A stretch of 64,000 nucleotides of DNA from Hemibagrus wyckioides (lineage: Eukaryota; Chordata; Actinopteri; Siluriformes; Bagridae), in assembly GCF_019097595.1 (NCBI RefSeq), contig NC_080711.1:20794928-20858927 (forward strand), written 5' to 3'. The first letter of the stretch is position 1. Each line of letters starts with the position of its first letter. Made by a program: the position numbers and the translations under genes. This document shows positions 43,090-57,300 of this stretch, one piece after another. Under the pieces are notes generated by a model. The model worked only from the letters and a program-made list of their open reading frames with translations. It was not told the origin of the DNA and did not search any database.

Positions 43090-43811
43090 TATATCAATGT
43101 TGTGCATGAAAGGGTTAAGAATTCTCTCCAATTCTGCATTATCCTCAGAGGGAATTTGGGGCATTTTAATGGAATTAAAAAAAGAATCAAGTTCAGAACA
43201 GTTATAATCAATTTCAGACGAATGCAGGGCTGTATAGAATTGTTCAAAGACCGAAATGATTTCCAACTCATCCTTGGAGATCCTGCCATCATCCCTACGA
43301 ATAGATGTTATAGTATTTGTAGTTAAGTACTGTCTTATTTGTTGAGCAAGAATTTTCCCACATTTGTCCGAAAGTTTCTATAATTTAGAGCGAGATTGGA
43401 GCAAAAGTCTTTCTGTCTGTTCAGATGTTATTAGATCACTCTCTGTCTGTAGCTTTGTTCTTTCCTTAAAAATGTCAGGTGAGGGCTTAATTGCACATTT
43501 CAAGTCTAATTGTTTAATTTGATTAAAAGATCATTTAGTTGATGGTTTCTTTTTTTCCCCTCTCCCTCGATGAAAATGAGATTATTTCCCCCATAATATA
43601 GCCTTTTAAAGACTCCCAAAGTGGATATGAACGATGCACTGGGGAAAAAAAGAGAACTGCTTATGGCTTGGATATAAGAAACGTCAGAGATCAGGAAATG
43701 TATATGTCTCAAAAAAGTATTAATAGACATGGCGGATTTAGTTATTTTGTAGGGCAGGGACATTCGAAGGTCCAAATATGAATTTTCATCAATGTCCAAG
43801 TTCTGGAAGAT
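43090..43811 (-). mobile_element. Antisense L1-like LINE fragment, middle part
   Basis: Minus-strand frames read LDIDENSYLDLRMSLPYK, NDLLIKLNN and, after breaks, EIISVFEQFYTALHSSEID, resembling the region between endonuclease and reverse transcriptase of L1 ORF2. A second L1-like piece is at 46880-47300, so one element seems to be split by later insertions. Confidence 0.6.
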
Positions 43812-45355
<1,544 letters not shown>

Positions 45356-45439
45356 AACAACTGGTTATCATAAAACTTGGTTTTAAAAAGCAAGCATGCA
45401 TAACAAATCAATACTATTATTGAAAAAAGTGACTTTTGC

Positions 45440-46740
45440 ATTCAAAATACATTAATAACAAATGGCAAAACAAATAATTTAAAGTGTTCAAGAGGCAGGC
45501 TAAAAATAACATAATAGAGAGCAGTCTAATGTGAGAAAAGGCTCTGTCTGTCTTCCATCAGCTGCCTAAACCATGGCACAAAAGGAGTGGTTGCTAGACG
45601 GGGACACTGGCCTAAATGTTAATTAGTCAAGCTGCTGCAGTATGAGTTCTTCACAACATTCATTACTGAGAAGACTCGCACTGATAGGTCGACCCAGAGT
45701 TCAGTCTGCAGAGATGCCATGCTTGCCCATGGGAAGATGCTCTTGTTTCTTTTGACAACTCCTCAACATTCTTGACCAGGAATGGAGATGGAATGCAGAG
45801 CAGCACTAGTCTGCCTACACTGAAGCCCTCAAAGCGCTCCCTGAAATTTTCAGCTAGCTTCTCCAAAAAGGAAAGATGGTGATGATGGTGATTGCCATTA
45901 GTCTGCTGGAGAAGAGTTGGAAAGTGGATATGTGGCCATGTGATGTTACTCTTAAAGATCTCCAGCCGCCTTTCAGAGGAGAGTCCTGCTGCCATCAGAT
46001 CACACATGTTGCCTTTGCCCTGGAGCCTCTGATTCAGTTCATTTAGCTGAGATGTTATGTCCACTAAAAAGGCCACAAGCTCTATGCTATCATCATTCCT
46101 CAGAAAATCCAAGTAAAGGCTGGCTTTGACAAATCCATGTCCAAATCTTTCCTGATGACCCTAACCTCTCCAAGACTCTTCCCTTACTCAGCCACCTGAC
46201 ATTGTTATGGAGGAGTAAGTCATCATAAGCAGCATTTACCTGGTAAGAGAAAAAATAAATAAATAAATAAATAAATAAATAAACAAACAAACAAAGAAAT
46301 AAATACGAGATCTTTTGTGTTGCAGAAATATTCATAAAGTGAACACAAACACCTTGTAAATGCTGTAAATGTAAATGGTTTAAGTCTGTTGAAAGTAGAT
46401 TTTGATGACAACTGTTAATACTTCCAAATGCATATAATAACATTTTCTCCTACATTTTATTTACAATTGAAAATGATTATATGCATAAAAATTCATAATG
46501 TCTGTGTTTTGTTTCGTAGTGGCGTGTGACATTTCCACTCTTCACAACTCCAACTGTCTCATTACAAATCAAACAGAACGGTTTTGTGTTGGATTTGGGC
46601 AAAATGAATGCATACCTCTCTGTCCAATTACCTTTGAAAACTCTATTTTCTTCACCAACTTTTCTTTTCCTGGAAACTGATATCCTCACCCATCCAATCA
46701 CTCACTGTGGTGAAGTGTCACCCGATTACGTCAAACGTCA
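45440..46740 (-). mobile_element. Antisense hAT transposase remnant with BED zinc finger
   Basis: On the minus strand, 46701-46477 encodes RKRKVGEENRVFKGNWTERY then PFCLICNETVGVVKSGNVTRHYETKH, a C-x2-C...H-x3-5-H BED-type finger. Lower down, LLLHNNVRWLSKGRVLERL (near 46200) and NDDSIELVAFLVDITSQLN, LNQRLQGKGN (46112-45960) match the core of hAT proteins of the ZBED/GTF2IRD2-like group. Several frame breaks. Confidence 0.78.
46248..46290. repeat. (AAAT/AAAC)n microsatellite
   Basis: About eight AAAT units then AAAC units, within the hAT remnant. Confidence 0.9.
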
Positions 46741-46879
46741 TACACACACTAGATGTCATGACAACAATGTCAAAAACAAAACTTTTAATATCTTGCCTTC
46801 GCTTTCATTTTGGAACATCTTTAAAAAGACATTAAAAAACTAAACAGATGATTTACAAGTCTGACATGCGTTTATCAAA

Positions 46880-47300
46880 GTAGGAAATCCACACTTTTAT
46901 TCACCAGAGTCCAGACTTTGAGAAGTGATGTAGGGTGTTTTTGAAGACTGATCCATAGTGGGGTGGAGCACACAGTTAAAATCCCCTCCTGGGATTAGTT
47001 TAGGTGAAGTCAAATTGGAAAAACTAGTTAAGAAATTTTTTTAAAATAATACATAGTCCCTATTAGGGACATAAATATTGTCTAATATCAGGGGAACATT
47101 ATATAATGAACCTGTTGCTATTACAAATCTACCCCCCACCCAGCCCCACCCCCCCTATCTTTTGGACATTACTTACACAGAATGGTGTGTTTTCTCTTAT
47201 AAGAATCACAGTCCCTCTGGATCTCTGTACATTTGCCCCACCCAAGATTTTTGTAGTTTATAATGATCAGCTGGTATTGAACACACCTTAAATACTGTAC
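46880..47300 (-). mobile_element. Antisense L1-like LINE fragment, 5' part
   Basis: Minus-strand sequence (ATCAGTCTTCAAAAACACCC, GGGACTGTGATTCTTATAAG) resembles the endonuclease part of fish L1 ORF2, with broken frames. Orientation and order fit the piece at 43090-43811. Confidence 0.5.
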
Positions 47301-47654
47301 CAGATGATGGTAGCTATGTAGAAACTAATGAATTATTACTGTTTAATGTTTACAAAATAAACAGTGTAATTGTATTGTGTGTGTGTGTGTGTGTGTTTAA
47401 TTTCAGAGAAAAAAGAATAATTATATTTATTTGGACATTTATCAAAAGAAAATTAATACTTAAAAATATCCAACAGAAAACAATATAATAAAATCTACTT
47501 ATTTAATTCACAACAGGAAATTCTACAGACATTTAAGATTTCCTTCATATGTGGATGAAAGTGATGTTTCTGTCTGTAAAAATTTGACTACTTAATTAGT
47601 TTAATTAAATATAATTTATGATATATTATGAATCATATATTATGATTTATATTA

Positions 47655-48235
47655 AATATAATTAAGTATTTTTTTTATTTGAAAAGGGACCATGTACAAT
47701 TATAAACATAAATGTGTCCATTTAATGCACCGAATTTAGCCAAAAGGCTAATTTTCATCCGAAAAGATCTAGTAGATCTTAAAAAATCTGCAGAGCGGAG
47801 GTGCACAAAAACACGAAGTATGGGAGGGGCCAAACCATTTAGAATTTTATATACCATACACAAATTTGTAAAAAGCTTAAAATTATCGAAACTCAAAAAA
47901 TTATATTTCTCCAAAACCCTACTGTGGTGATACTGGTTAGGCTTTTTGTCCAAAGTTTTTAAAGTCTGTTTATAAAGAGATCTTAAAGGTTTAATAACTG
48001 TTTCTCCTGCTTGACCCCAACATGTCGCACAATATGACAAATGAGAAAAACTTGTAGCATGCATGAGAGTCGTAGCTACGTCAGTGGGAAGACATTGTCT
48101 AATTTGTCTGAAATTTATCAAGTTATATTTTATAGTCCTCACCATTTTCTTTACATGCTTTTTGAAACTAAGCTTTGAATCCAACGTTAAACCAAGATAA
48201 TTAAACTCTGACAATTTTCTCCATTTATAGAGATC
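47655..48235 (-). mobile_element. Antisense non-LTR reverse transcriptase, C-terminal end
   Basis: 179 open codons: FNYLGLTLDSKLSFKKHVKK, NFRQIRQCLPTDVATTLMHA, SHLSYCATCWGQAG and NLCMVYKILNGLAPP. These are typical motifs downstream of the catalytic YADD in L2/jockey-like elements. No 5' part in the window. Confidence 0.72.
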
Positions 48236-48845
48236 TACATATCTACAATACTTGATATCTTCATGAAGGTTATGTTTAGTGGTAAGTACATTTTACTTTA
48301 TACTCCTAAGTGAGTTGTACTTGTTATTCCAGCAGAAATATTTACTTAAAAAGTGCTAGTGCACATCGCTATGAGGATTTTTTCAAGTAAACCCTAAAAG
48401 GTTTTTGTTAAGTGTATGAACAGGGTACTGTGATTAGTAATTAGTAATTAGTAATGCTCTAAATTTCCCAGTCTACCTTATCCCACTGATTCTTAAGATG
48501 TTTTATAAACATAATTAACATGATTTGTAGGTTTATTATTATTTATATATTGTATTTGACTTTAACACTTTTGCTCATTATTGAAGACAATATGAAATAT
48601 GTTCAAATTTGAGATAAATGTATACTATAGATGTATATTCTCTCCTGTGGGTTGGACATTTAAAATATCCATATTTTTTAACCTATAATACAAGATCAAG
48701 TTCATTTCTGGCTATTACTCATTTGCTGGATTGAACGGTTGCCACACATGAATACAAAAACGACAAAAATGAATAGAAAAATCATCCTAGGCCAAAAATG
48801 AAAATGAAAGGTGCAGTCGCATATGCAATATGATTGTGCAATGGG

Positions 48846-50109
48846 ATTTGACTATTGTTTACCAGCTCTTCTATGTGGAATTAAGTTACATTAAACGTGC
48901 AGCTATCTTTTTGGGAAGCTGAGCTCACTCTTGTTGTTTGAAATACACAATATTGCCAAAAGTTTTGGGACACCCCTTCAAATGATTGTCTTTAGGTGTT
49001 GTTTTTTAGTGGTTGGGCTCAGGCCTCTGAGAAATCTCACAGCTAAAATAATTAAGGAGATAAATCCTGTTGTAATTAAAACCAAGCTGTTAAGAGAAAA
49101 ACTAAAAACAGCGCGAGTTACAACATGATTTCATGAGGGTCGACCATATACTGCATATAAAACCTCCACTGGTTTCCAACAGAACGTCGACCCTTCCAAC
49201 ATGGCGGAGGAATTGACGTGTCTGTATACAAATCACAGCGGCGCCCTCTACTGCCTCCTGATATAAGTGAATAGGACAAGCTGTTATGACAGGAAGTGTG
49301 TTTATTAACCATTTATTATCAGATTTAATTGAAACATAATCATCATGCATTATAACCTTAATTAATGTTTATATAAAATATTAAGAATATAACGCGCCAT
49401 GTTGATGTTTTTTGAAAGTCCCGCCCCTTTTTGTGGTTTTCATTTAAATGTCCAGAGCGCGTGCTTGCGTCATCTAGAAGGCTTTTAAAAGAGATTTCAA
49501 AAGAAAACGACGGAGACAGCGACACTGCGGATTACCTGGAGATATTTCAAGGATAAACAGCAGATTTTCTTGGAGAGAAATGATGGATTTAGGTAAGTAT
49601 CTTCCCTTTCTAGGTAGATGGACAGGCCGGGGCCTGGCCTGCGCCGCCGGGATGCTCGCGCTCACCTCCGCGGGATACTGCGCGTATCGCTGGCTGAAGA
49701 GGAGCAGCGATCTTCAAGCTGCTGAACTTCAAGCTGCTCACGGTGAGAAAAGCTCACTTTTTACTCAGTCTGTGTGTTTCTAATCGCTTTAGAACTTACA
49801 AAGAGAGTGTGTGTGGAAAATGAATGACTTTAATCGGTACAGAGGACAAACAGGATCAAATCTCCTGTGTAGTTTAGCTAACAGAGCTAGTCGAAAGCTA
49901 AGGCGCTAACATTAGCCGGCGATGCTACATGGCTCATATCAAGAGCATTTTAAAGTATAAAAGTGATTATTTTGTGGATTAAAACATTTCGAGGCACAAC
50001 ATCATGACTTTTAGACTTTTAGAAATAGTCTTGAAGTTTTATGAAAATAATCAAGTACAGGGCGGAGTCACGAAGCCTGACATGAAGCGGAGTTACTGTT
50101 AGCACCGGG

Positions 50110-50152
<43 letters not shown>

Positions 50153-50539
50153 TCGTTGAAGTGTTTTATTTCTCTTCTTGGTCTCGGCATTGTTTCTTCT
50201 GATGTGTTAATAGTTAGAGTGAATGTTGTGGTAATGAGTGAGTTCCTGTTAGCGCATCATTGTAGCAGCTGTAAAGAGTCAGTCCCTCACCAACTCGCCT
50301 TTTTATTTCCCTTCCTCTTCAATAAGACTCGTTTCTCCTTACTGATCACTAATATAACACTCTGATTAAAGACATGAAGGGGATGAGAGAGTGTCTTCTT
50401 GAAATATTTTCTTTCCTACATGAATGTCAGTTTCCACTGATGAAATTTGTCATCTCCGTGACATACTGATGTGGTTAAATGTGTCAAATGTTTTCCAGGA
50501 TCTGTTGTTGATGATGTGGAGGAAGCCGAGACCACTGAA
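48846..50539. repeat. Segmental duplication, copy 2 (matches 6525-8180)
   Basis: Includes the same coding exon and intron. A foreign piece at about 48950-48993 (ACACAATATTGCCAAAAGTT, GGGACACCCC) looks like the end of a Tc1-type element and is absent from copy 1. Confidence 0.88.
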
Positions 50540-51018
50540 GGGTTTTTTTTGCAACAGTGCTGATGGTGCTCCTTCTCTCTTTTTTGCTCAGGCACTTGGT
50601 GTTTCTCTCCACCTGAGTGGGTGTGTGATGGAGAGTATTTGGGTTATCCTGCCACCATGTGGGGTCTGGGAGTTCTCCTGTTTCATCTTGTCTGTGGACA
50701 CTTGCCCTTCTGTAATGAGGATGAGATCGTTTACAGGAAGATGGACTTCGCTCCCGGCCTGTCTGAAGGTGAGAAAATGTAGAAGCATCACCATTTAGAA
50801 CAGCTGAAGATGTAAAACTGGCATTACAAGATTAATAGATTTTTTAATAATATTAATATATATCTGAAATGTCAAAGCACTATCTATAATATCTCATCGC
50901 TGCACACACAGGTTGCCACAATCTGATCAATTGGTGTCTGGACCCGGAACCTGAATGTCGGCCCACGTTTGAAGAAATCCTCAGCCATCAGTGGTTTACA
51001 TCTGGTGGACCTGAGTGA
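49580..51018 (+). pseudogene. Membrane-anchored 5' exons fused to the C-terminal exons of a PIM-like Ser/Thr kinase
   Basis: Exon 1 49580-49742 encodes the same protein start as at 7231. Exon 2 starts at 50499 but its donor is lost: at about 50539 the sequence jumps to GGGTTTTTTTTGCAACAG. Exon 50592-50768 (177 nt, phase 1) encodes a kinase C-lobe: TWCFSPPEWVCDGEYLGYP, MWGLGVLLFHLVCGHLPF, CNEDEIVYRKMDFAPGLSE. Exon 50912-51018 encodes GCHNLINWCLDPEPECRPTF, EEILSHQWFTSGGPE and a TGA stop. SPPEW, the C-G-x-(L/I)-P-F motif and C-L-x-x-x-P-x-x-R-P-(S/T)-F are PIM-type. The N-lobe with the Lys and the HRD and DFG sites is missing, so it cannot be an active kinase. AATAAATAAA lies near 51081. Whether the 5' exons belong to the same ancestral gene is inference. 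Confidence 0.8.
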
Positions 51019-53430
51019 AGGATCTGAGTGTAGGTGGATCTGTTGAAGACTCTCACCCTCACTTACATAAAGAAAGGAAGAAATAAATAAACAAATCTGT
51101 ATATATAAACAAATATATTGTTGAATAAATGTTCCGTTTTTTTCTTATTTAGCCATTTGGATGTCCACTGTTGTGTTACGCCTCGTGAAGGAGCATGTCC
51201 AGGAGATGCTGAAGGCCATGGAGGGAGTCTGAGCAACACTCCTCTAACACACACACACACACCTCTCTATCTCAGCCAACTTAGAGTGATCAGGACATTT
51301 TAGGAAATCTATTGTTGGCTATTCAGTGGTCATTAGAATATAAAACTAAGATTAAACTCTGCACTTTTGCCCATTCATTTGTAGAACTGCTTTTGCTCTC
51401 CATTTTGTTTGATGATAGATTACTTGTAACTAATTTATAAGATTAAGCAACCCCCAAAATTTGAATAAAGTAATAAATGTCCTGGTCATACTTTAAACAC
51501 ATCTCTTTTCTTTCCCTTTCTTTCTCTCTCCACTTGCTCAAGATCTCCACAGGTAAGTAAATACTTATTACTGTCTTTTATTTTCTGCAGATTTAAACCT
51601 GTCTTGCTTTTCTTCTCTCCCTGAGCAGCTGGACACAACATCACTGACCTCTAACATCAACACCTGTTAGTGCTCTCTGACCAACGGACCACATCAACAT
51701 CTGCAGCTCCGATAAGCGTCTCCATCTTTAGTTTAACTTTTTATTATATACATTACTCATTAAGACTTTAATCTTTATTATAGGTTTAAGATTTTTCTGT
51801 ATTTTACTATTTATTAGACATTTAAGATTTTGTTGTATTTTAATAGACTTTACTGTTCATTATACTTTTTTATTAATAACCTTTTATCATAGCTTTACAT
51901 CTTTTATTGTAGTTCTATTTATTATATTGCATTTTTAATTAAAACCTAATAATTTATTAGCTCATATTTGAGGTTTCATTGTGATCATTCCCAGTTTTTC
52001 TGAATGTTTCTGATGAATGTTGGGGTTGAAATGTAACTAGAAACAATCTGAGACTTTTTCCTCCTAGAAAAGAAAGACTTGTTTTCTACTGACTGTGGAA
52101 TTAACACTTTATTTAGATTAAAACAAAAATCTATTAAAGAAACATTGAGTTCATAGTCAAAATGATGAAAATTTAATCAATCTCATATAGAGCCTCCTGT
52201 CCCCTATGGCAATACGGTGTTTAACTCCATCTCTGTGTTATATACTAGAACCTAATATTTAACAGTGGATTTGTACATGACGCCATCTTCAAACACAAAT
52301 ACTGATCTTTTTGTACTGAAGTGAAATGATGTTAAATGAATGTGAAGTAAACAGTAGTGGCAGAAACACTGCTTAGATTCATGATACTGCGTTATTTACA
52401 TGAGTCTCTGATTTACAGAATTATATTCCTTACTAAATCCATTCATGAATCTGACTCTGAATTTGGCAAGAGCACAACACACAACAGAAAGGCAGCCTAA
52501 GACATTAGGCTGCTTTCTAGTTAAGGTATAGAAAAATCATTTGTTTTTAGAAAAACAGTGCCTGCAGAAGATGCCTTAAAAAAATCTGAGCAAATTGGAT
52601 CATTTATATTAAGCATTCCCATGTGGAATGAAAAAGTATTCAACAAAATTCATTCATTAACAGTTATTCATTCATTAATAATCAGATTTTCATGAAGATT
52701 CTGTGTACCATGAAAACGAGTTCACTTTAAACAACACATTTTCTCTCAGCATTGTATGACTCTGGATGCTAGTTTAATTTTAGACTCAATATGATCATAA
52801 CTCAGTGGTTTTCATATCAGAGGACAGATGAGGTGGACAGTTAGGATACATGGAGAGATGGGATTGAATGGATAGATGGAGGACAATGTCCTTTATATTT
52901 TTTTACGTTTGTTAGATTGTGTGCAATCTTGCATCCTGTGTACCAGATAAGTAGTGTATCTATTGTGTTATCAATTTTCCATCCTTTTTTTTATTACAGA
53001 AGTAAGGATTACAGATCATTACTTTCTACCCTGCTATAATACAGTGTTGGAGGCATAAAAATGATCTACTTTAGGTATTTGTGCTGCACAGAAAGTTAGC
53101 ACCAGGAATGTAAATATTTTAATTGGTTCATTAACTAAGGATGGTTGTTTTTGCATGAGAGACAGTTATTAAAGTAATGATCAACATTTTCATATAATTC
53201 CATATTAATGTTGCTGCTGTCTGACAGACGTCCTGTACAACAAGTCATTTATTTTACATTTTCTGGTACAGCAGTTAGTTTAAAATAAAAGTTAGTTTAA
53301 CAAAGGAAATTGAGTCTCACATTATTTACATTTTATTCACACACAAAACATTAATGGTGAACATTTTTGACTTTATAAAATTATTCTCTCAAGTCTTAGG
53401 GATCGGGCCCTATTAAACAATAAAGAAAGT
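51019..53430. other. 3' region of the kinase gene and AT-rich spacer
   Basis: First part is likely 3' UTR and old exons of the kinase locus; the rest is AT-rich with no V segment or transposon coding region recognised. (CA)n tract near 51244. Confidence 0.4.
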
Positions 53431-53655
53431 AAGACGTCTTTTTTATACAGCCTGGACATGTTATACATGCCCTTTTAAACTGTGATTTATATGCTTTATT
53501 TATATGTTTCTTATATTGCTGTAGTTTTTGTTCTTAGCATTGCGCTAGTAACTTCTGGTCAGTTATCACATTACCCTGTGTATACTGACTATATGTAAGA
53601 TATACAGTGTGCAGTCTACAACCTGTCTTTATATTACTGTCTCTATTGCTGCTGA

Positions 53656-53656
53656 A

Positions 53657-53753
<97 letters not shown>
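53656..53753. repeat. (TATC)n microsatellite
   Basis: About 24 units; the 9.8 kb copy of this block has only a short TCTG/TCTA tract. Confidence 0.97.
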
Positions 53754-53754
<1 letters not shown>

Positions 53755-53789
53755 ATCACACATAGGGTCATTTTAGAGTCACCTGTTTG

Positions 53790-54235
53790 ATTCCTGATTC
53801 AATTTCTTGAAGAAGATCATTTTAAACTTTTGAATAATAAAGAAGAAGAAGTATAGAGAATAGTTTCACTGTTGAGTTGTTGATAGATATTAGATTTCAG
53901 CTTTGTCTTCTGCTCACTAGAGATTACAATTCTTCTTCAGAATTTAAAAACACCTGATCTAGAATCTTCTCAGCTATTTCTCTCTGGATTCATCAGTTAA
54001 AGCCTCTAGAGTGCAGACTATACCAGAATGAACATCATGTTCTATTGAACGGTTTGATTATAATGTTAAATGTAGTTCATGCTGTTCAGAAAACACTGCA
54101 ATATTTCACCAAGTCAGAGTCAAATTTGACATGAACATAATTTCTGTGTTAATGTAATTCTCTAGAGTGCAGCCTACACATGACTGATAATGACATAAAG
54201 GATTGTTTATCTAATTATTATTATTTTCATGTAAT
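53790..54235. repeat. Shared upstream block, copy 4 (upstream of a family D segment)
   Basis: Nearly identical to copy 2 at 9900-10290; part of the D-module duplication. Confidence 0.82.
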
Positions 54236-54441
54236 AATTCAGATTAATTTAAGTGTTCAGGAAATACATCAGTTTTCAATCTGACCATCACAGGAACTGT
54301 TAATTACATCACAAAACATCCATATCATTAATAATAATAACAAACAACCAAATTCTTTTCCACTATGGAACAGCTTGGATTCAACAACCCGACAACATTT
54401 AAATACATTTCAGATACATTCTCCTCCCATCATCAGCAGAT

Positions 54442-54449
54442 AAGCAAAT
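54442..54449 (+). promoter_or_regulatory. Variant octamer of the 54.6 kb V segment
   Basis: AAGCAAAT, one mismatch, followed by a TATTTATATGATG element. Confidence 0.55.
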
Positions 54450-54547
54450 CCAAGCATCAGAGCTGGATCTCACTCTATTTATATGATGTGATGGTGTCTG
54501 TTAAACTTTGGAGAACAGAGAAGACTCCAGTACAAACAACACACACC

Positions 54548-54983
54548 ATGTTCTCTACATCTCTACTGCTCCTGCTGGCAGCTGCTTCTTGTGAGTGCTT
54601 TATCAAATTCATTCATTTACTAGATGAAGAATAAAGGTGCAGCAGATATTGTGTGAGATATCACCATGTGTTTTCCTCCACAGATGTACATGGTGAGGAA
54701 CTGACTCAGCCTGCTTCCATGACAGTCCAGCCAGGCCAGAGTCTCTCCATCCACTGCAAGGTTTCATATTCAGTTACGAGCTATCATACAGCTTGGATCC
54801 GACAACCTGCAGGAAAAGCTCTGGAGTGGATTGGATACATCAGTAATGGTGGGAGTACTTATTACAGTGACAAACTGAAAAATAAGTTCAGCATCTCCAG
54901 AGACACTTCTACTAACACAATAACAATTGGAGGACAGAACATGCAGACTGAAGACACAGCTGTGTATTACTGCGCTGGTTACA
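54548..54983 (+). CDS. IGHV segment, family D, apparently functional
   Basis: Leader 54548-54590 (MFSTSLLLLLAAAS) and V exon 54684-54983. FR1 and CDR1 are the same as in the 10.7 kb copy (SLSIHCKVS, YSVTSYH); CDR2 reads ISNGGSTYY in place of IDSDGDTAY, and the end reads YYCAGYT in place of YYCARRH. Nearly all coding change between the two copies is therefore in CDR2 and the CDR3 start. The Arg after Cys-Ala is replaced by Gly. Confidence 0.93.
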
Positions 54984-55022
54984 CACAGTGAGACAGAATA
55001 GTGGATTCCTCTTACAAAAACC
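54984..55022 (+). other. 23-RSS of the 54.6 kb V segment
   Basis: CACAGTG, 23 bp, ACAAAAACC at 55014-55022. Confidence 0.92.
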
Positions 55023-55940
55023 TTATGAGACATGTTACACACATCCTCTCAATGCAACTAATAAATCATCTCAGTCACACTTTCACTTTCTTCTATTGTA
55101 ATAAAGTCGTAATAGTTTGCAGTGTTTTAAAACACAGTCACACAAAGTCTTTATTAAATAAAAAAGAAAACATTACTGAAAGAGTGTTCATTCTGAACAA
55201 TTATTAATCCTTTAATAAGATTAACAAGATTTTTAACCAACAGTTGAATCAGTGTTTAATGAGTGGATTCAGGAATAATACAGCATGTTTCCAGCAGTGT
55301 GTTGTGTTTAACACACAGTCTGTTCTCACAGTGTGAGGTGCAATAATTGAAACAACTGAAGGAGGCAGCAGAGTTTAACAAATAAAGTGAAAAAAGTGAA
55401 TCCACAAACTGTATTCTGTATGAGACTCATTATCAAACATCTCATTTATCATAATTTAGGAATATTTGTGTTGAATATTACCAAATTTACACTTGATATG
55501 TAGTATGATATAAAAACAGAATAGAAAATACATTCTATCCTACATTATCCCTCAGTCATTATCATGGTGATGTGAAACCTCTGGTAGGTTTGAGTTTTAC
55601 AGATTAATTCATTAAGGGAATGCTTTAATTTCTTTAGCAGGTGTGAAATATTTACATTTCATATAATAGGTTTATGTGAAATACTGAAGGCTAAAACATA
55701 TTAGAGAAATCCTCTGGATTAAGGGTTTTGCTCCTTGTGGTTTATTCAAAAAGGATACGTAAAAAAAGAGAAGCAGATGCTTTATTCCATCATTCACACA
55801 AAATTCACAAGATTTAAGATTGAGATCTAATGAGTAAAGAGCAGTGATGAACCTGACAGCATGAAACACACCCAGAGTCTTACAGGAAGCTTTTTCTCAT
55901 CTCAGCTGTTCCTCTGTGAATGTTTTTATATCTCTAGTGG
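55023..55940. other. Spacer between family D and C segments
   Basis: The first 750 bp match the flank of the 10.7 kb segment; from about 55815 it passes into the family C upstream block (GAGATCTAATGAGTAAAGAG). Confidence 0.6.
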
Positions 55941-55947
55941 GCGTGTC

Positions 55948-55955
55948 ATGCAAAT
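55948..55955 (+). promoter_or_regulatory. Octamer of the 56.2 kb V segment
   Basis: ATGCAAAT in the family C promoter block. Confidence 0.85.
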
Positions 55956-56057
55956 GAAATCCTGTATTTGAACCATTTATGCTGAAACATTCAGCCCAAC
56001 AACATACCAGCAGTTTGTGTTCATTTACAGCAGCAGGAATCATTTTAATTCTTTGAG

Positions 56058-56501
56058 ATGGGACTAGGCAGTGTTTTGAGCTGCTTTACTCTAGCTATCT
56101 TCATTCAATGTTAGTATTATTTATTACATTATTTAAAAAAAAAAAAATCTTTTACTTTCGTTCTTTTTTTAATGTTAATGTCTCCTATTCTGTTTCAGAT
56201 TCCTGCAGTCAGACACTGATCCAGTCTGATCCAGTGATCATCAAACCTGATCAGTCTCATAAACTGACCTGCACAGCCTCTGGATTAGACTTTGGTAGCT
56301 ATATGTCGTGGATCAGACAGGCGCCTGGAAAAGGACTGGAATGGGTTGCATATATCTCAAGTAGCAGTAGTGACATACGTTACTCCAGCACTGTTCAGGG
56401 CCGCTTCACCATCTCCAGAGACAACAGTAAGAAGCAGGTGTATCTGCAGATGAACAGCATGAGGACAGAAGACACTGCAGTTTATTACTGCGCCCGTGAC
56501 A
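56058..56501 (+). CDS. IGHV segment, family C, apparently functional
   Basis: Leader 56058-56109 ([17 protein letters not shown]) and V exon 56199-56501 after CTGTTTCAG. FR1 begins [19 protein letters not shown]1 LDFGSY, FR2 [19 protein letters not shown]2 [10 protein letters not shown]3 [17 protein letters not shown], end [17 protein letters not shown]1 is one residue shorter than in the other C copies. Intron 1 carries a long A-run. It sits between D and E, a position with no C segment in the 10-15 kb module. Confidence 0.94.
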
Positions 56502-56539
56502 CACAGTGATACTTCCCCTTAGACATCAGTACAAAAACA
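56502..56539 (+). other. RSS of the 56.2 kb V segment (22 bp spacer)
   Basis: CACAGTG, 22 bp, ACAAAAACA at 56531-56539. Confidence 0.9.
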
Positions 56540-57300
56540 CATACTTGCTATAGTCACATGACAAACCCACTTTTTCAGAAGCTGTGGATTCATGGAGGTC
56601 AAAGAACCAAAATATTTTCATTCTCTCTGACTGACCTGTTACCACTTGCTGATTTTTACTGGATTGTTCTAAATATTTCCTTAATATATCTTAACTAATA
56701 TTGATTTCCAAATTGATTGATTTGTTAAACCAATAGATTTACTATTTTTACCACTGATACTGTATCTGAGTGCTTTCTCTATTTTAAACTGTACTGATAA
56801 AAATGCTCCACTTCTGAATTCCTACTTTGTTTTTTTTTTTGTTGCTCCAAGTAAGATGCTTTTTATTGACAGCCAGAAGATTATAATCTTTTTCTCATAA
56901 ATAACTCATTCTAGTTATTGATCATTTGAAAAGAGGAATTTTATGCCTCTAGAGGGCAGTCTGTACAAACTCAACCACACAATCATTACATAAAGTGTCT
57001 TAGTACCCTGTGTTGATCTATTGTCTAATTTTATACAAATAAATGCCTGATTAAACCTTTATACGAAATGTAAATTTCTCTGCATACTTTAGTTTTTTCT
57101 TTCATTTAGAGAAAGTATTATTAAAAATGATCTAAAGTAAAGTGGATAATTACAGGCTTCTCCGATTCTAATAAATAGTGAGAGTGAAACATTTAGTTGT
57201 TGCTTTTCTACACAGAACCTTATAATCATCCACTCATCTATACAGTGAGCAGCATGTGGCTGTGGATTGAACACCTCCATAGTGGTCATGGACACTCCCT
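56540..57300. other. AT-rich spacer
   Basis: No gene recognised. Part of it (ATTGACAGCCAGAAGATTATA) reappears after the 63.3 kb family C segment near 63940. Confidence 0.5.

Noticed and set aside
49474..49665. Minus-strand ORF opposite the kinase-associated exon
   Set aside because: Shadow of the GC-rich plus-strand coding exon.
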